The notes beneath the pieces were generated by a model. That model saw only the letters and a program-made list of their open reading frames with translations. It was not told where the DNA came from and did not search any database. A stretch of DNA of 38,760 bases from Deltaproteobacteria bacterium (GTDB lineage: Bacteria; Desulfobacterota; GWC2-55-46; DRQE01): positions 1-38,760 of the forward strand of contig WGEY01000095.1 of assembly GCA_015492495.1 (NCBI GenBank), in the 5' to 3' direction. This document shows, one piece after another, positions 13,987 to 20,719 of this stretch; position 1 is the stretch's first letter; every line of letters starts with the position of its first letter. Both the position numbers and the translations under genes were made by a program.

Positions 13987-14110
13987 AAACCCCGAGCTTT
14001 TAAGCTCGGGGAGGAATGGCCGCCCGGAGCGAAGCCAGCTTTAGCTGGCGTAGCGGAGGCCATATCGCCTTAATAGTTTTCAGGATACCCTGGGCTTTAG
14101 CCCAGGGTGG
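13987..14110. mobile_element. Three-hairpin IS200/IS605-type relic (PATE/MITE-like)
   Basis: Three near-perfect palindromes sit in about 120 bases: arms CCCCGAGCTT/AAGCTCGGGG (13990-14011), GCCAGCT/AGCTGGC (14034-14049) within a larger ATGGCC/GGCCAT pair, and ACCCTGGGCT/AGCCCAGGGT (14087-14108). All share a GCTTTAGC-like core. Subterminal hairpins of this kind are typical of IS200/IS605 elements and of their transposase-less derivatives. No tnpA or tnpB is present. It lies between maf and the rhodanese gene and ends 2 bases before the rhodanese stop, so it probably also acts as that gene's terminator. Confidence 0.5.
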
Positions 14111-14629
14111 TCATTTACGCATACATGGGTGTTCCTTGTAGACGAGATCCTCGTCGAGGCTGTAGGTATAGGGAAGTCCGTTCACCTTCCAGCCGTTTAC
14201 GGTCCTGTGGCCGTTCGGGTCCTTTTCGCCTTCAAAGCTGTCGGTCATGTAATATACATTGCTGAAGCCGGCTTCCATGAGCAGTCGTGCCGCTTGAAGG
14301 GCCCTCGGGCCGCTCCTGCACATGGTTATGATCGTATCGTCCTTTTTGTACCGCTCTTTCACCTTGCGCACGAAGTCCCTGTTCACCTCCCAGGTCGGAT
14401 AGAACTTGATTGGAATGTTGGGCACGCCGTTGGGCAGGTCGGGATGTCCCACGAATTCATACTCCGCCGTGGTCCTCACATCGACTATGAATGTGCCGTC
14501 GGGGTTTGCCACAACCATCCTGTAGGCCTCGAGCGAGGTCACACCCTTCGGCTCTTCAGCTGCCATGCCATCCGTGCAGGTGATCAGGATGAGCAGGAAT
14601 ACAAAGAGATAAGCTGCAAAGTGCTTCAT
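14111..14629 (-). CDS. Exported rhodanese-domain sulfurtransferase
   Basis: 172 residues. The N-terminus MKHFAAYLFVFLLILITCTDGMAAEE is a signal peptide, so the protein is periplasmic. The rhodanese domain has TFIVDVRTTAEYEFVGHP (substrate-site Asp/Arg) and the catalytic loop MCRSGPRAL with C104. The stretch EKDPNGHRTVNGWKVNGLPY at the end is typical of small periplasmic rhodaneses. It would move sulfane sulfur or act as a thiol/redox protein. AAGGAGG lies 7 bases before the ATG, and the start overlaps the stop of the upstream DUF3365 gene by 4 bases (ATGA), so the two are translationally coupled. Confidence 0.88.
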   Translation of the reverse strand: MKHFAAYLFVFLLILITCTDGMAAEEPKGVTSLEAYRMVVANPDGTFIVDVRTTAEYEFVGHPDLPNGVPNIPIKFYPTWEVNRDFVRKVKERYKKDDTIITMCRSGPRALQAARLLMEAGFSNVYYMTDSFEGEKDPNGHRTVNGWKVNGLPYTYSLDEDLVYKEHPCMRK

Positions 14630-15264
14630 ATCCTTTCCTCCTTGCGGCCGGCTTGATCCGGATTCCTTACCGGGATCTTTACGCTCACGGCCCCTCTTAC
14701 GTCCCCTACCTTAAATCCAGTTGCACGGTCCCCGGGATACCTTTCGGCGAGGAACCTCTCCACATCGTCCGGGATCTCGTCCTTTGAGCCGTGGCAGTTA
14801 AGGCAGAACTTCTTGGTTATTAGCGGTTTCATGTACCGGAGATATCTTCCACCGTCCTCCTCGACTATCTCGTAGTCCTCGAAGTCATCCGGGAGCATCC
14901 CCTTTTTTCTGAGCTTGTTGAACCTCTTGAGTCTCTTCTCCTCGTAGCGGTCCGGCCTGTTCATGGGATTCCGGTACTTGAGGCTCACCCTCCTGATGTA
15001 GTAGCCTGTTGATTCGTTGTATGAGCGTGCGATCTCTTGCGCTGCGACCGAGCATCCACGAACGGCCTTGATCAGCCCACCCTGTTCAAGGTGTGACTTC
15101 ATGGCCGCCTTGGTTTCGCCCAAAAGAGCCTTTGTTACGCGCCTGCTCTCGGCCAGCGCCTCCTCGGCGGTAAGCATGCGGGGCTGTTCGTACGAGGTGC
15201 CGACGATAAAGACGGTCGTCAAGACGGACGCAACGATGGTAGAGTAGAAGATCCTTTTCAACAT
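14626..15264 (-). CDS. Monohaem DUF3365 (Tll0287-like) periplasmic protein
   Basis: 212 residues with an N-terminal membrane anchor or signal (residues 4-22). Family features are RGCSVAAQEIARSYNESTGY, then IRRVSLKYRNPMNRPDRYEE, YLRYMKPLI, and one haem-binding site CLNCH (154-158) followed by GSKDE. The C-terminus GDVRGAVSVKIPV is also conserved. DUF3365/Tll0287-like domains are haem c-binding, PAS-like folds proposed to sense redox or gases, often found alone or at the front of sensor kinases. The ATG at 15264 has GAGGGG 6 bases upstream; the ATG at 15270 would be too close to it. It overlaps the rhodanese start by 4 bases. Confidence 0.88.
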   Translation of the reverse strand: MLKRIFYSTIVASVLTTVFIVGTSYEQPRMLTAEEALAESRRVTKALLGETKAAMKSHLEQGGLIKAVRGCSVAAQEIARSYNESTGYYIRRVSLKYRNPMNRPDRYEEKRLKRFNKLRKKGMLPDDFEDYEIVEEDGGRYLRYMKPLITKKFCLNCHGSKDEIPDDVERFLAERYPGDRATGFKVGDVRGAVSVKIPVRNPDQAGRKEERI

Positions 15265-15325
15265 ATCCATCCCCTCAGGTCCGTTGCCTGTTTGATCGTC
15301 GGCGACACCTTAAGAGCCCATAGGA

Positions 15326-15925
15326 TCAAGGCCCGAACCTTTCCTCTTTCCACGGATCCCCGTGGTTATGGTAACCGCGTGATTCCCAGAAACCCCTTAC
15401 ATCCTCTTCGAGGAACTCCACTCCGCAGACCCACTTTGCGCTCTTCCAGAAGTACAGCCCCGGCACCACGAGCCTTGCCGGATAGCCGTGCTCGAGATCA
15501 AGCAGTTCCCCGTTGTGCTTGATTGCGAAGAGGACGTCTTCACGGAAGAACTCCTCAACAGGGATGTTCGTAGTGAATCCACCGCTGGCATGTACCAGTA
15601 CATGGCGTGCGGCTGGATCGATACGGACGAGCTCCTTCAAGAGGGATGTGCTCACCCCCTCCCAGAGGTTGTCGAGCATCGACCACCCTGTAACGCAGTG
15701 TACGTCCGAAAGGACCTCGACCCTCGGAAGCGCCATGAACTCGTCGAAACCGATCGCCGTCTCCTCTGCGACGAGCCCGCTTATGGTGAAGGTCCATCTT
15801 GATGTGTCCGTATCCTGGACATCGCCGTGGTGCAGCACTGGCCATGACCCCGTAACCACCTGGCCGGGCGGGATCCTGTCGGGCCTTGAGATGTCCGGAC
15901 TTTTGATGAGCCTCTTTTCCGCCAT
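15326..15925 (-). CDS. Sulfite-oxidase-like molybdopterin-dependent oxidoreductase (YuiH type)
   Basis: 199 residues, a single molybdopterin-binding domain of the sulfite oxidase fold with no haem or dimerisation domain. The molybdenum ligand is C77 in SDVHCVTGWSMLDNLWEGV. Other conserved blocks are GQVVTGSWPVLHHG, WTFTISGLV, HASGGFTTNIPVEEF, and HGYPARLVVPGLYFWKSAKW. There is no Tat or Sec signal, so it is predicted cytoplasmic, unlike MsrP. The substrate is unknown. A GGAG is only 1 base from the ATG, and a promoter with TTGACA lies close upstream. It belongs by position to the minus-strand redox group, but 55 bases and a separate ribosome site part it from the DUF3365 gene. Confidence 0.88.
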   Translation of the reverse strand: MAEKRLIKSPDISRPDRIPPGQVVTGSWPVLHHGDVQDTDTSRWTFTISGLVAEETAIGFDEFMALPRVEVLSDVHCVTGWSMLDNLWEGVSTSLLKELVRIDPAARHVLVHASGGFTTNIPVEEFFREDVLFAIKHNGELLDLEHGYPARLVVPGLYFWKSAKWVCGVEFLEEDVRGFWESRGYHNHGDPWKEERFGP

Positions 15926-15934
15926 TCTCCAAAT

Positions 15935-15962
15935 ACACTACCATACACTCGACGGTTGTCAA
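15935..15962 (-). promoter_or_regulatory. Predicted promoter for the sulfite-oxidase-like gene
   Basis: Minus-strand TTGACA (15962-15957), 16-base spacer, then TAGTGT (15940-15935). The -10 box is poor. It ends 9 bases before the ATG at 15925, so any transcript would be nearly leaderless. Confidence 0.35.
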
Positions 15963-16023
15963 GACATTGAAGCTTGGCTGCGTGGCGGAAACCCAGCCTG
16001 TTTCGTTATCCCGTCCCCATGGT

Positions 16024-16443
16024 TTACCCGAGGCTGTCGATCATGTTGTAGAGTTCGTTGTCTTCCTTGGCGATCCTCTGTGAAAGGGCGTTCGCTATGG
16101 CCTTGGTTTCACTGATGAACCCCGAGGGGTTCTTCTGGATATGGGCGGAGGTCGGCCAGTTCCGCACATACTTTGAAAACGCCTCCTGGATGCCTCCCAT
16201 TTCGTCTATGAACCTCTTTGCGGTCGTGCGTACACGTTCGTCCTCATGGTTCAGGAGGCTCGGGTAAAGGTTCTTGTCCTCCATTGCCAGATGAACGGTC
16301 AGCTTACCGGCGAGCTTGGACAGCAGGCTGCGAACGCAGTTTGCATCATTCGCCAGCTCGCTTTCCTTCAAATGAGACGACATCTCGGTGGCGATCTGTA
16401 AAAGTTCCTTGTGCTGGGTTCTGAAGTTCGCTGTTTTGCTCAC
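16024..16443 (-). CDS. Hemerythrin-like HHE-domain protein
   Basis: 139 residues, predicted four-helix bundle. RTQHKELLQIA (H11), VHLAMEDKNLYPSL (H51, E55) and the final QRIAKEDNELYNMID fit the HHE pattern for a di-iron site, although not every canonical ligand position is obvious. Such proteins bind oxygen, nitric oxide or iron, or take part in repair of iron-sulfur centres. Start is GTG at 16443 with AAGGAGG 8 bases upstream. It is 98 bases from the sulfite-oxidase-like gene on the same strand and may be transcribed separately. A role in oxygen or NO sensing is inference. Confidence 0.82.
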   Translation of the reverse strand: MSKTANFRTQHKELLQIATEMSSHLKESELANDANCVRSLLSKLAGKLTVHLAMEDKNLYPSLLNHEDERVRTTAKRFIDEMGGIQEAFSKYVRNWPTSAHIQKNPSGFISETKAIANALSQRIAKEDNELYNMIDSLG

Positions 16444-16757
16444 GTATCGATCCTCCTTTTTTTATGTATGCCTCTTCATGGTGAAAATACATCGAGCGAC
16501 TGTCTGCGTATTACGCCCGGACAGGCATTCCCTCGGAAGCCCCGAGCACACGGCGAAAAACAAAGCGAGCGGGACACTAAGCAACAGAAGTTTTTTTATT
16601 ATTTTTCGACAGTTAATGAGAATAACTTTATCTCTTTTTTTGGAAAATCCGGGGCGTTGATGAAGTGATGGTGCCGGAGGTGTATCAGGGGCAGTGAATG
16701 GAATGACGATGGAAACAAGGCGCGGTAGTGCAGGATACAGGAGGGCGCTGACCGTGA
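16444..16757. other. Intergenic spacer between hemerythrin and the aminotransferase
   Basis: About 350 bases to the next start codon hold no convincing gene. The section near 16590-16645 is AT-rich (T-runs at 16591-16597 and 16634-16641) in an otherwise GC-rich window and could contain promoters. An 8-bp inverted repeat, CAGGAGGG (16738-16745) and CCCTCCTG (16768-16775), brackets the -35 box of the downstream promoter and might be an operator. Confidence 0.4.
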
Positions 16758-16786
16758 TTGCATAATCCCCTCCTGGATGTTATCAT
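16758..16786 (+). promoter_or_regulatory. Predicted leaderless promoter of the class V aminotransferase
   Basis: TTGCAT (16758-16763), 17-base spacer, TATCAT (16781-16786). Exactly 7 bases separate the -10 box from the ATG at 16794, so transcription would start at the start codon. No ribosome site is present. Confidence 0.45.
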
Positions 16787-16793
16787 ACCCCTT

Positions 16794-17921
16794 ATGATTT
16801 ATCTCGACAATGCCGCAACATCATACCCGAAGCCCGAGTGCGTACACACGAGGGTCGACGAGGTCCTGAGAAAGATAGGCGGCAACCCCGGAAGGGGCAG
16901 CCACCGTATGGCACTCGAGGCGGGCCGTGTCATCTTTTCGACGCGCGAGGCGCTGGCAAGGCTTCTGAACGTACCGGACGCCTCGCGCCTGGTCTTTACC
17001 AAGAACGCCACCGAGGCCGTGAACATTGCGCTCAAGGGGTTGTTGAGGCGCGGAGACCATGTCGTCACTACATCGTTTGAGCACAACTCCGTGGCAAAGA
17101 CCTTGAGGAGGCTTGAGCGGGAGGGGGTCAGTGTCACGAGGGTCAGGGGAAGGAGGCCCGATCTTGTGGAGGCCTGCGAGATAGAAGAGGCCCTTACCGA
17201 CAGTACAAGGCTTGTTGCGGTGGTGCACGCCTCGAATGTCTTCGGTACGATCCAGCCGGTGGCCGAGATAGCAGAAGTCCTCAGGAAGCGTGGAGTGCTG
17301 CTCATGGTGGACGGGGCCCAGACCGTGGGTGCGCTCGAGGTAGACCTCGGGAGCCTGGGCGCGGACGTATTCGTCGGCACGGGCCACAAGGCGCTCTTCG
17401 GCCCTCAGGGCACGGGTTTCCTTTACCTCGCAGAGGGGGTCGAACCCGAGCCGCTTGTGGACGGCGGCACCGGTGAGCTTGACGATCTGCTCGAGATACC
17501 GGACAGGCTCGAGGCCGGCACCATGAACACGCCCGGCATAGGGGGGCTGGGAGCAGGGGTCGGGTTCGTACTGGACGAGGGTGTCGCCAGGATAAGGGAG
17601 CACGAGGTTCGTCTCGTGCGCAGGATCATGGACGGGCTTGCGGGTATAGGGGGGATATCCATCCTCGGCACGCCCGAACCGGACGAGAGGGCCTCGCTCG
17701 TTACCTTCAACATAGATGGCATCGCGCCGGAGGAGGTCGGCACCAGGCTGGACAGGGACTTCGCCGTCATGGTGAGGAGCGGAGCGCACTGCGCGCCGTC
17801 CGCGCACAGGATGGCCGGTACGTATCCAAAGGGTGCGGTGAGGGTGAGCCCAGGATACTTCAATACAGAGGATGACATAGAGGCGTTTTTGCAAGCAGTG
17901 GCCTCTATCGCTGCAGGTTGA
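16794..17921 (+). CDS. Class V aminotransferase, cysteine desulfurase family
   Basis: 375 residues. A PLP enzyme expected to take sulfur from cysteine as a persulfide for Fe-S clusters or thio-cofactors. It begins MIYLDNAATSYPKPECV, typical of the group. The PLP site is visible as MVDGAQTVGAL and GTGHKALFGPQGTGFLYL, where K of GHK forms the Schiff base. The likely catalytic Cys is in RSGAHCAPSAHRMAGT near the C-terminus. This resembles the desulfurase-like family represented by E. faecalis EF2568 more than housekeeping IscS. No scaffold or SUF gene is adjacent, so its acceptor is unknown. The frame opens at a TTG (16758), but that lies in the -35 box. The stop is 2 bases from tsaD. Confidence 0.88.
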   Translation: MIYLDNAATSYPKPECVHTRVDEVLRKIGGNPGRGSHRMALEAGRVIFSTREALARLLNVPDASRLVFTKNATEAVNIALKGLLRRGDHVVTTSFEHNSVAKTLRRLEREGVSVTRVRGRRPDLVEACEIEEALTDSTRLVAVVHASNVFGTIQPVAEIAEVLRKRGVLLMVDGAQTVGALEVDLGSLGADVFVGTGHKALFGPQGTGFLYLAEGVEPEPLVDGGTGELDDLLEIPDRLEAGTMNTPGIGGLGAGVGFVLDEGVARIREHEVRLVRRIMDGLAGIGGISILGTPEPDERASLVTFNIDGIAPEEVGTRLDRDFAVMVRSGAHCAPSAHRMAGTYPKGAVRVSPGYFNTEDDIEAFLQAVASIAAG

Positions 17922-17923
17922 CC

Positions 17924-18943
17924 ATGCTTGTCCTCGGAATAGAATCATCGTGTGACGATACAGGCGCCGCCGTCGTGAGGGACGGACGCGAGGTCCTTTC
18001 GACCGTCGTGGCATCCCAGGATACGCTTCACGCCGAGTACGGGGGCGTGGTGCCGGAGCTCGCATCCCGGAGGCACATCGAGACGATAATCCCGGTCGTC
18101 GAAGAGGCGTTGAAGAGGGCCGAAAGGGGCATCGATGATATCGACGCCATAGGGGTGACGCAGGGCCCGGGGCTTGTAGGCTCGATCCTCGTGGGCCTTT
18201 CCTTTGCAAAGGCCGTGGCCTACGTGAAGGACAAGCCCTTTGTCGGGGTAAACCACATCGAGGCCCATCCCCTGGCCGTTTTCCTTGACGAGGGGGGCGA
18301 AGAAAAGGAGGTCCCTGCATTTCCGTTCGTTGCGCTGGTCGTCTCCGGCGGGCATACCTCGCTCTTGCTGGTCGAAGACTACACCGACTTCACCGTTCTG
18401 GGACGCACGCGCGATGACGCCGCTGGAGAGGCCTTTGACAAGGTGGCGAAGCTCCTCGGGCTCGGCTATCCAGGCGGGGTGGCCATCGACAGGCTGTCGA
18501 AGGAGGGGGATCCGGGCTACGTGGAGTTCACCAGGCCGCTCATCGCCAAGGGAAGCCTCGAGTTCAGCTTCAGCGGGCTCAAGACCGCGGTCCTGAACAA
18601 GGTAAAGGGGTTCGGCGGGGGTGAGATGCCGCCGGAGGTCGTAAGGAACATCGCCGCCAGCTTCCAGGAGGCCGTGGTGGACGTGCTTGTAGAGAAGGCC
18701 GCATGGGCGCTGGAGGCCACATCCACGCGCGATCTCGTGGTGGCTGGAGGGGTCGCCTGCAATTCGCGGCTCAGAAAGAAGCTTAAGGATATGGCTGAAA
18801 TGGAAGGAGCAAGGCTCTTTGTTCCACCGCCGCGCTTTTGCAGCGACAACGGGGCGATGGTGGCTGCCTGCGCATACCACCTCCTTAAAAGGGGCGAGAG
18901 GGGCGGTCTAGACATGAACGCCCAGCCCTCGTGGAAGGAGTGA
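17924..18943 (+). CDS. tsaD: tRNA N6-adenosine threonylcarbamoyltransferase
   Basis: 339 residues, the normal length. With TsaB, TsaC and TsaE it adds threonylcarbamoyl to A37 of ANN-decoding tRNAs. It begins LVLGIESSCDDTGAAVV and contains YGGVVPELASRRHIE, the metal-binding NHIEAH motif, VSGGHTSLLLVEDY, GEAFDKVAKLLGLGYPGG and VVAGGVACNSRLR, all family hallmarks of the ASKHA fold. The ATG at 17924 follows a short GCAGG. It starts two bases after the aminotransferase stop, so the genes are co-transcribed, and rsmA follows after 41 bases. Confidence 0.97.
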   Translation: MLVLGIESSCDDTGAAVVRDGREVLSTVVASQDTLHAEYGGVVPELASRRHIETIIPVVEEALKRAERGIDDIDAIGVTQGPGLVGSILVGLSFAKAVAYVKDKPFVGVNHIEAHPLAVFLDEGGEEKEVPAFPFVALVVSGGHTSLLLVEDYTDFTVLGRTRDDAAGEAFDKVAKLLGLGYPGGVAIDRLSKEGDPGYVEFTRPLIAKGSLEFSFSGLKTAVLNKVKGFGGGEMPPEVVRNIAASFQEAVVDVLVEKAAWALEATSTRDLVVAGGVACNSRLRKKLKDMAEMEGARLFVPPPRFCSDNGAMVAACAYHLLKRGERGGLDMNAQPSWKE

Positions 18944-18984
18944 GAAGAGCCCGGCAGCCGATTACGCGTGGAAGTACGGCCCGT

Positions 18985-19815
18985 ATGGAAGAGTCGATGT
19001 ACAGAACCTATCCGAAGAAACGTTACGGGCAGCACTTTCTCGTCGACGGGAACGTCATACGGAAGATCGTATCCATAGCCCGTGTCGGCAAAGACGAGGA
19101 TGTCATCGAGGTGGGGCCCGGACTCGGGGCGCTGACGGCGGCGTTGCTGGATGCCGGGGCTCACGTGGTGGCGGTCGAGGTGGACAGGCTCCTCTGTGAG
19201 AGGCTTGAAGAGAGGTTCCAGGGGGTTGAGAACCTTGAGCTCATCTGTGAGGACGCCCTCAAGGTCTCGTTCGTAGAACTTAAGAGGAAGCGCAACGGTA
19301 GTAGGTTCAAGGTCGTATCGAACCTGCCCTACAACATATCCGGACCTATACTGGTGAAGTTCCTCGAGGAACGCGAGGCGTTCACGGAGCTTTTCCTGAT
19401 GCTGCAGAAAGAGGTGGCCTTGAGGCTCGTGGCAGATCCCGGCACCAAGGATTACGGTGTCCTTTCAGTGCTTGCGCGGGCGTATGCGGATTCGAGGTGC
19501 GAGTTTAACGTATCTCCAGGTTGTTTCAGGCCGAAACCCAGGGTGGATTCGACCGTAGTAAGCCTCAGGGTGCTCGATCGTCCCAGGGTTCCGCCGGATC
19601 TGGAGCGTTACTTCAAGAGGGTCTTAAGGTGCGCCTTCGGCCGGAGGAGAAAGACGCTCCTCAATGCGCTCAGGGCCCTCGGTGCGGACGCAACCGCTGT
19701 TGAGAGGGCGCTTGCGAGGGCCGGCATAGACCCCAAAAGGCGTGGAGAAACACTCGGGGTCGAGGAGTACATAGACCTTACACGGTCCCTTCTGGAGTCG
19801 GGTGCCTTCAGGTAG
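18985..19815 (+). CDS. rsmA: 16S rRNA dimethyladenosine transferase
   Basis: 276 residues. It dimethylates A1518 and A1519 in helix 45 of 16S rRNA, a late step in 30S assembly. KKRYGQHFLVDGNVIRKI is the classical N-terminus; VIEVGPGLGALTAALL is the SAM-binding loop, VAVEVD holds the acidic residue that binds ribose, and NLPYNISGPILVKFL carries the NLPY catalytic motif. FRPKPRVDSTVVSL and FGRRRKTLLNAL complete the KsgA/RsmA pattern. A GTG at 18931 would extend into tsaD; the ATG at 18985 with GGAAG upstream is preferred, and the ATG at 18997 is possible. Confidence 0.96.
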   Translation: MEESMYRTYPKKRYGQHFLVDGNVIRKIVSIARVGKDEDVIEVGPGLGALTAALLDAGAHVVAVEVDRLLCERLEERFQGVENLELICEDALKVSFVELKRKRNGSRFKVVSNLPYNISGPILVKFLEEREAFTELFLMLQKEVALRLVADPGTKDYGVLSVLARAYADSRCEFNVSPGCFRPKPRVDSTVVSLRVLDRPRVPPDLERYFKRVLRCAFGRRRKTLLNALRALGADATAVERALARAGIDPKRRGETLGVEEYIDLTRSLLESGAFR

Positions 19816-19867
19816 AGGGCCGTCAGTTCGCTGTACATTTTCATGTGACAGGATAAAGCACTTGTTC

Positions 19868-19895
19868 TTGACTTTTTATCCCGTCATGAGATAAT
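19868..19895 (+). promoter_or_regulatory. Predicted near-leaderless promoter of the deoxynucleoside kinase
   Basis: TTGACT (19868-19873), 16-base spacer, GATAAT (19890-19895), followed by 12 bases to the ATG at 19908. Transcription would begin about 5 bases before the start codon. The intervening TTTTTTGTCACC has no ribosome site. Confidence 0.55.
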
Positions 19896-19907
19896 TTTTT
19901 TGTCACC

Positions 19908-20552
19908 ATGCAGAAGGCACGATATATCGCTGTAGAAGGTCCCATAGGGGTCGGCAAGACCAGCCTCACCGAATTCCTGGCAGAGGAGATGAGCGGCAGA
20001 ACGCTCCTGGAAGAGGTCGACACAAACCCGTTCCTCTCCAATTTTTACAGTGATATAAAGAAGTATGCGTTCCAGACCCAGCTTTTTTTCCTTCTGAGCC
20101 GCTACCAGCAGCAGCTGGAGCTCAACCAGTGCGACCTCTTCAACACGAACGTCATATCCGACTACCTCTTTGCCAAGGACAGGATCTTCGCCTATCTGAA
20201 CCTCGATGAGAACGAGCTGGGGCTGTATGAGCAGGTCTACAGGCTCCTTGACGCCAGGATACCGAAGCCGGACCTTGTCATTTATCTGCAGGCCTCAAGC
20301 GAGGTCCTGCTTGAAAGGATAAGGAAGAGGAACAAGGACTATGAACGGAATATAAGCGAGGAGTATCTGAACAGGCTCGTCGACGCATACAACAAGTACT
20401 TCTTCTATTACAGCGATACACCGCTTCTGGTCGTGAACACGACCGAGATAGATTTCGTAAACAACCCCTCGGACTTGTCCAACCTGGTAAGGGAGATAAA
20501 GTCCATTAAGGGGGGCACGCAGCACTACATACCGCTTGGATCCGGGCGTTAG
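19908..20552 (+). CDS. Deoxynucleoside kinase (dAK/dGK family)
   Basis: 214 residues. It phosphorylates deoxyribonucleosides for nucleotide salvage. The P-loop is VEGPIGVGKTSL. EEVDTNPFLSNFYSD holds the substrate-site acidic residue, QLFFLLSRYQQQ and VISDYLFAKDRIFA (the DRS-like motif) follow, and YLQASSEVLLERIRKRNKDYE contains the arginine-rich lid. This layout is that of bacterial deoxyadenosine/deoxyguanosine kinases; nucleoside preference cannot be read directly. It is separated from panB by a structured 167-base spacer, and similar dNK-pan neighbourhoods are common in related bacteria, although the link to pantothenate synthesis is not mechanistic as far as I know. Confidence 0.92.
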   Translation: MQKARYIAVEGPIGVGKTSLTEFLAEEMSGRTLLEEVDTNPFLSNFYSDIKKYAFQTQLFFLLSRYQQQLELNQCDLFNTNVISDYLFAKDRIFAYLNLDENELGLYEQVYRLLDARIPKPDLVIYLQASSEVLLERIRKRNKDYERNISEEYLNRLVDAYNKYFFYYSDTPLLVVNTTEIDFVNNPSDLSNLVREIKSIKGGTQHYIPLGSGR

Positions 20553-20570
20553 TCGAGGACCGGGACGGGT

Positions 20571-20644
20571 TGCCGGATGAAACCGGCAGGATTTTGCTGG
20601 AAGCACTACGGGTGCGGTCATATAGTGCCCGAGTAGTGCCCGAG
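20571..20644 (+). promoter_or_regulatory. Structured dNK-panB spacer with tandem repeat (candidate leader RNA)
   Basis: A hairpin TGCCGG-atgaaa-CCGGCA (20571-20588) is followed by GCACTACGGG (20603-20612), which can pair with CCCG..TAGTGC in a copy of an exact 11-base tandem repeat TAGTGCCCGAG (20623-20633 and 20634-20644). Because the repeat is doubled, GCACTA has two alternative partners. A reported RNA motif named pan occurs upstream of panB operons in several phyla including deltaproteobacteria; whether this is a member needs a covariance search. Confidence 0.4.
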
Positions 20645-20658
20645 GCTTCCTGTTCGAG

Positions 20659-20690
20659 ACCTTCCGTCCCTTTGCGCGGGAGGTTTTTTT
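20659..20690 (+). terminator. Intrinsic terminator or attenuator upstream of panB
   Basis: ACCTTCC (20659-20665) pairs with GGGAGGT (20678-20684), one T-G wobble, across a 12-base loop, followed by a run of seven T (20684-20690). It stands 30 bases before the panB ATG, so it ends the dNK transcript or attenuates panB. Confidence 0.55.
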
Positions 20691-20719
20691 ATGCTTTCTT
20701 CTGAAGAAAAAAAGAGGGA

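Noticed and set aside
13974-14063. 30-residue N-terminal extension of Maf
   Set aside because: It is a translation through the IS200/IS605-like hairpins; Maf similarity begins at the ATG at 13973.
16612-16630. Fur-box-like sequence upstream of the hemerythrin gene
   Set aside because: It matches about 13 of 19 positions of the classical consensus, a level expected by chance several times in a window this size, and it is about 170 bases from the gene.
16821-18320. A 499-codon minus-strand frame across the cysteine desulfurase and tsaD
   Set aside because: Antisense to two clear genes in GC-rich DNA; the translation is rich in Arg, Pro and His with no recognisable domain.
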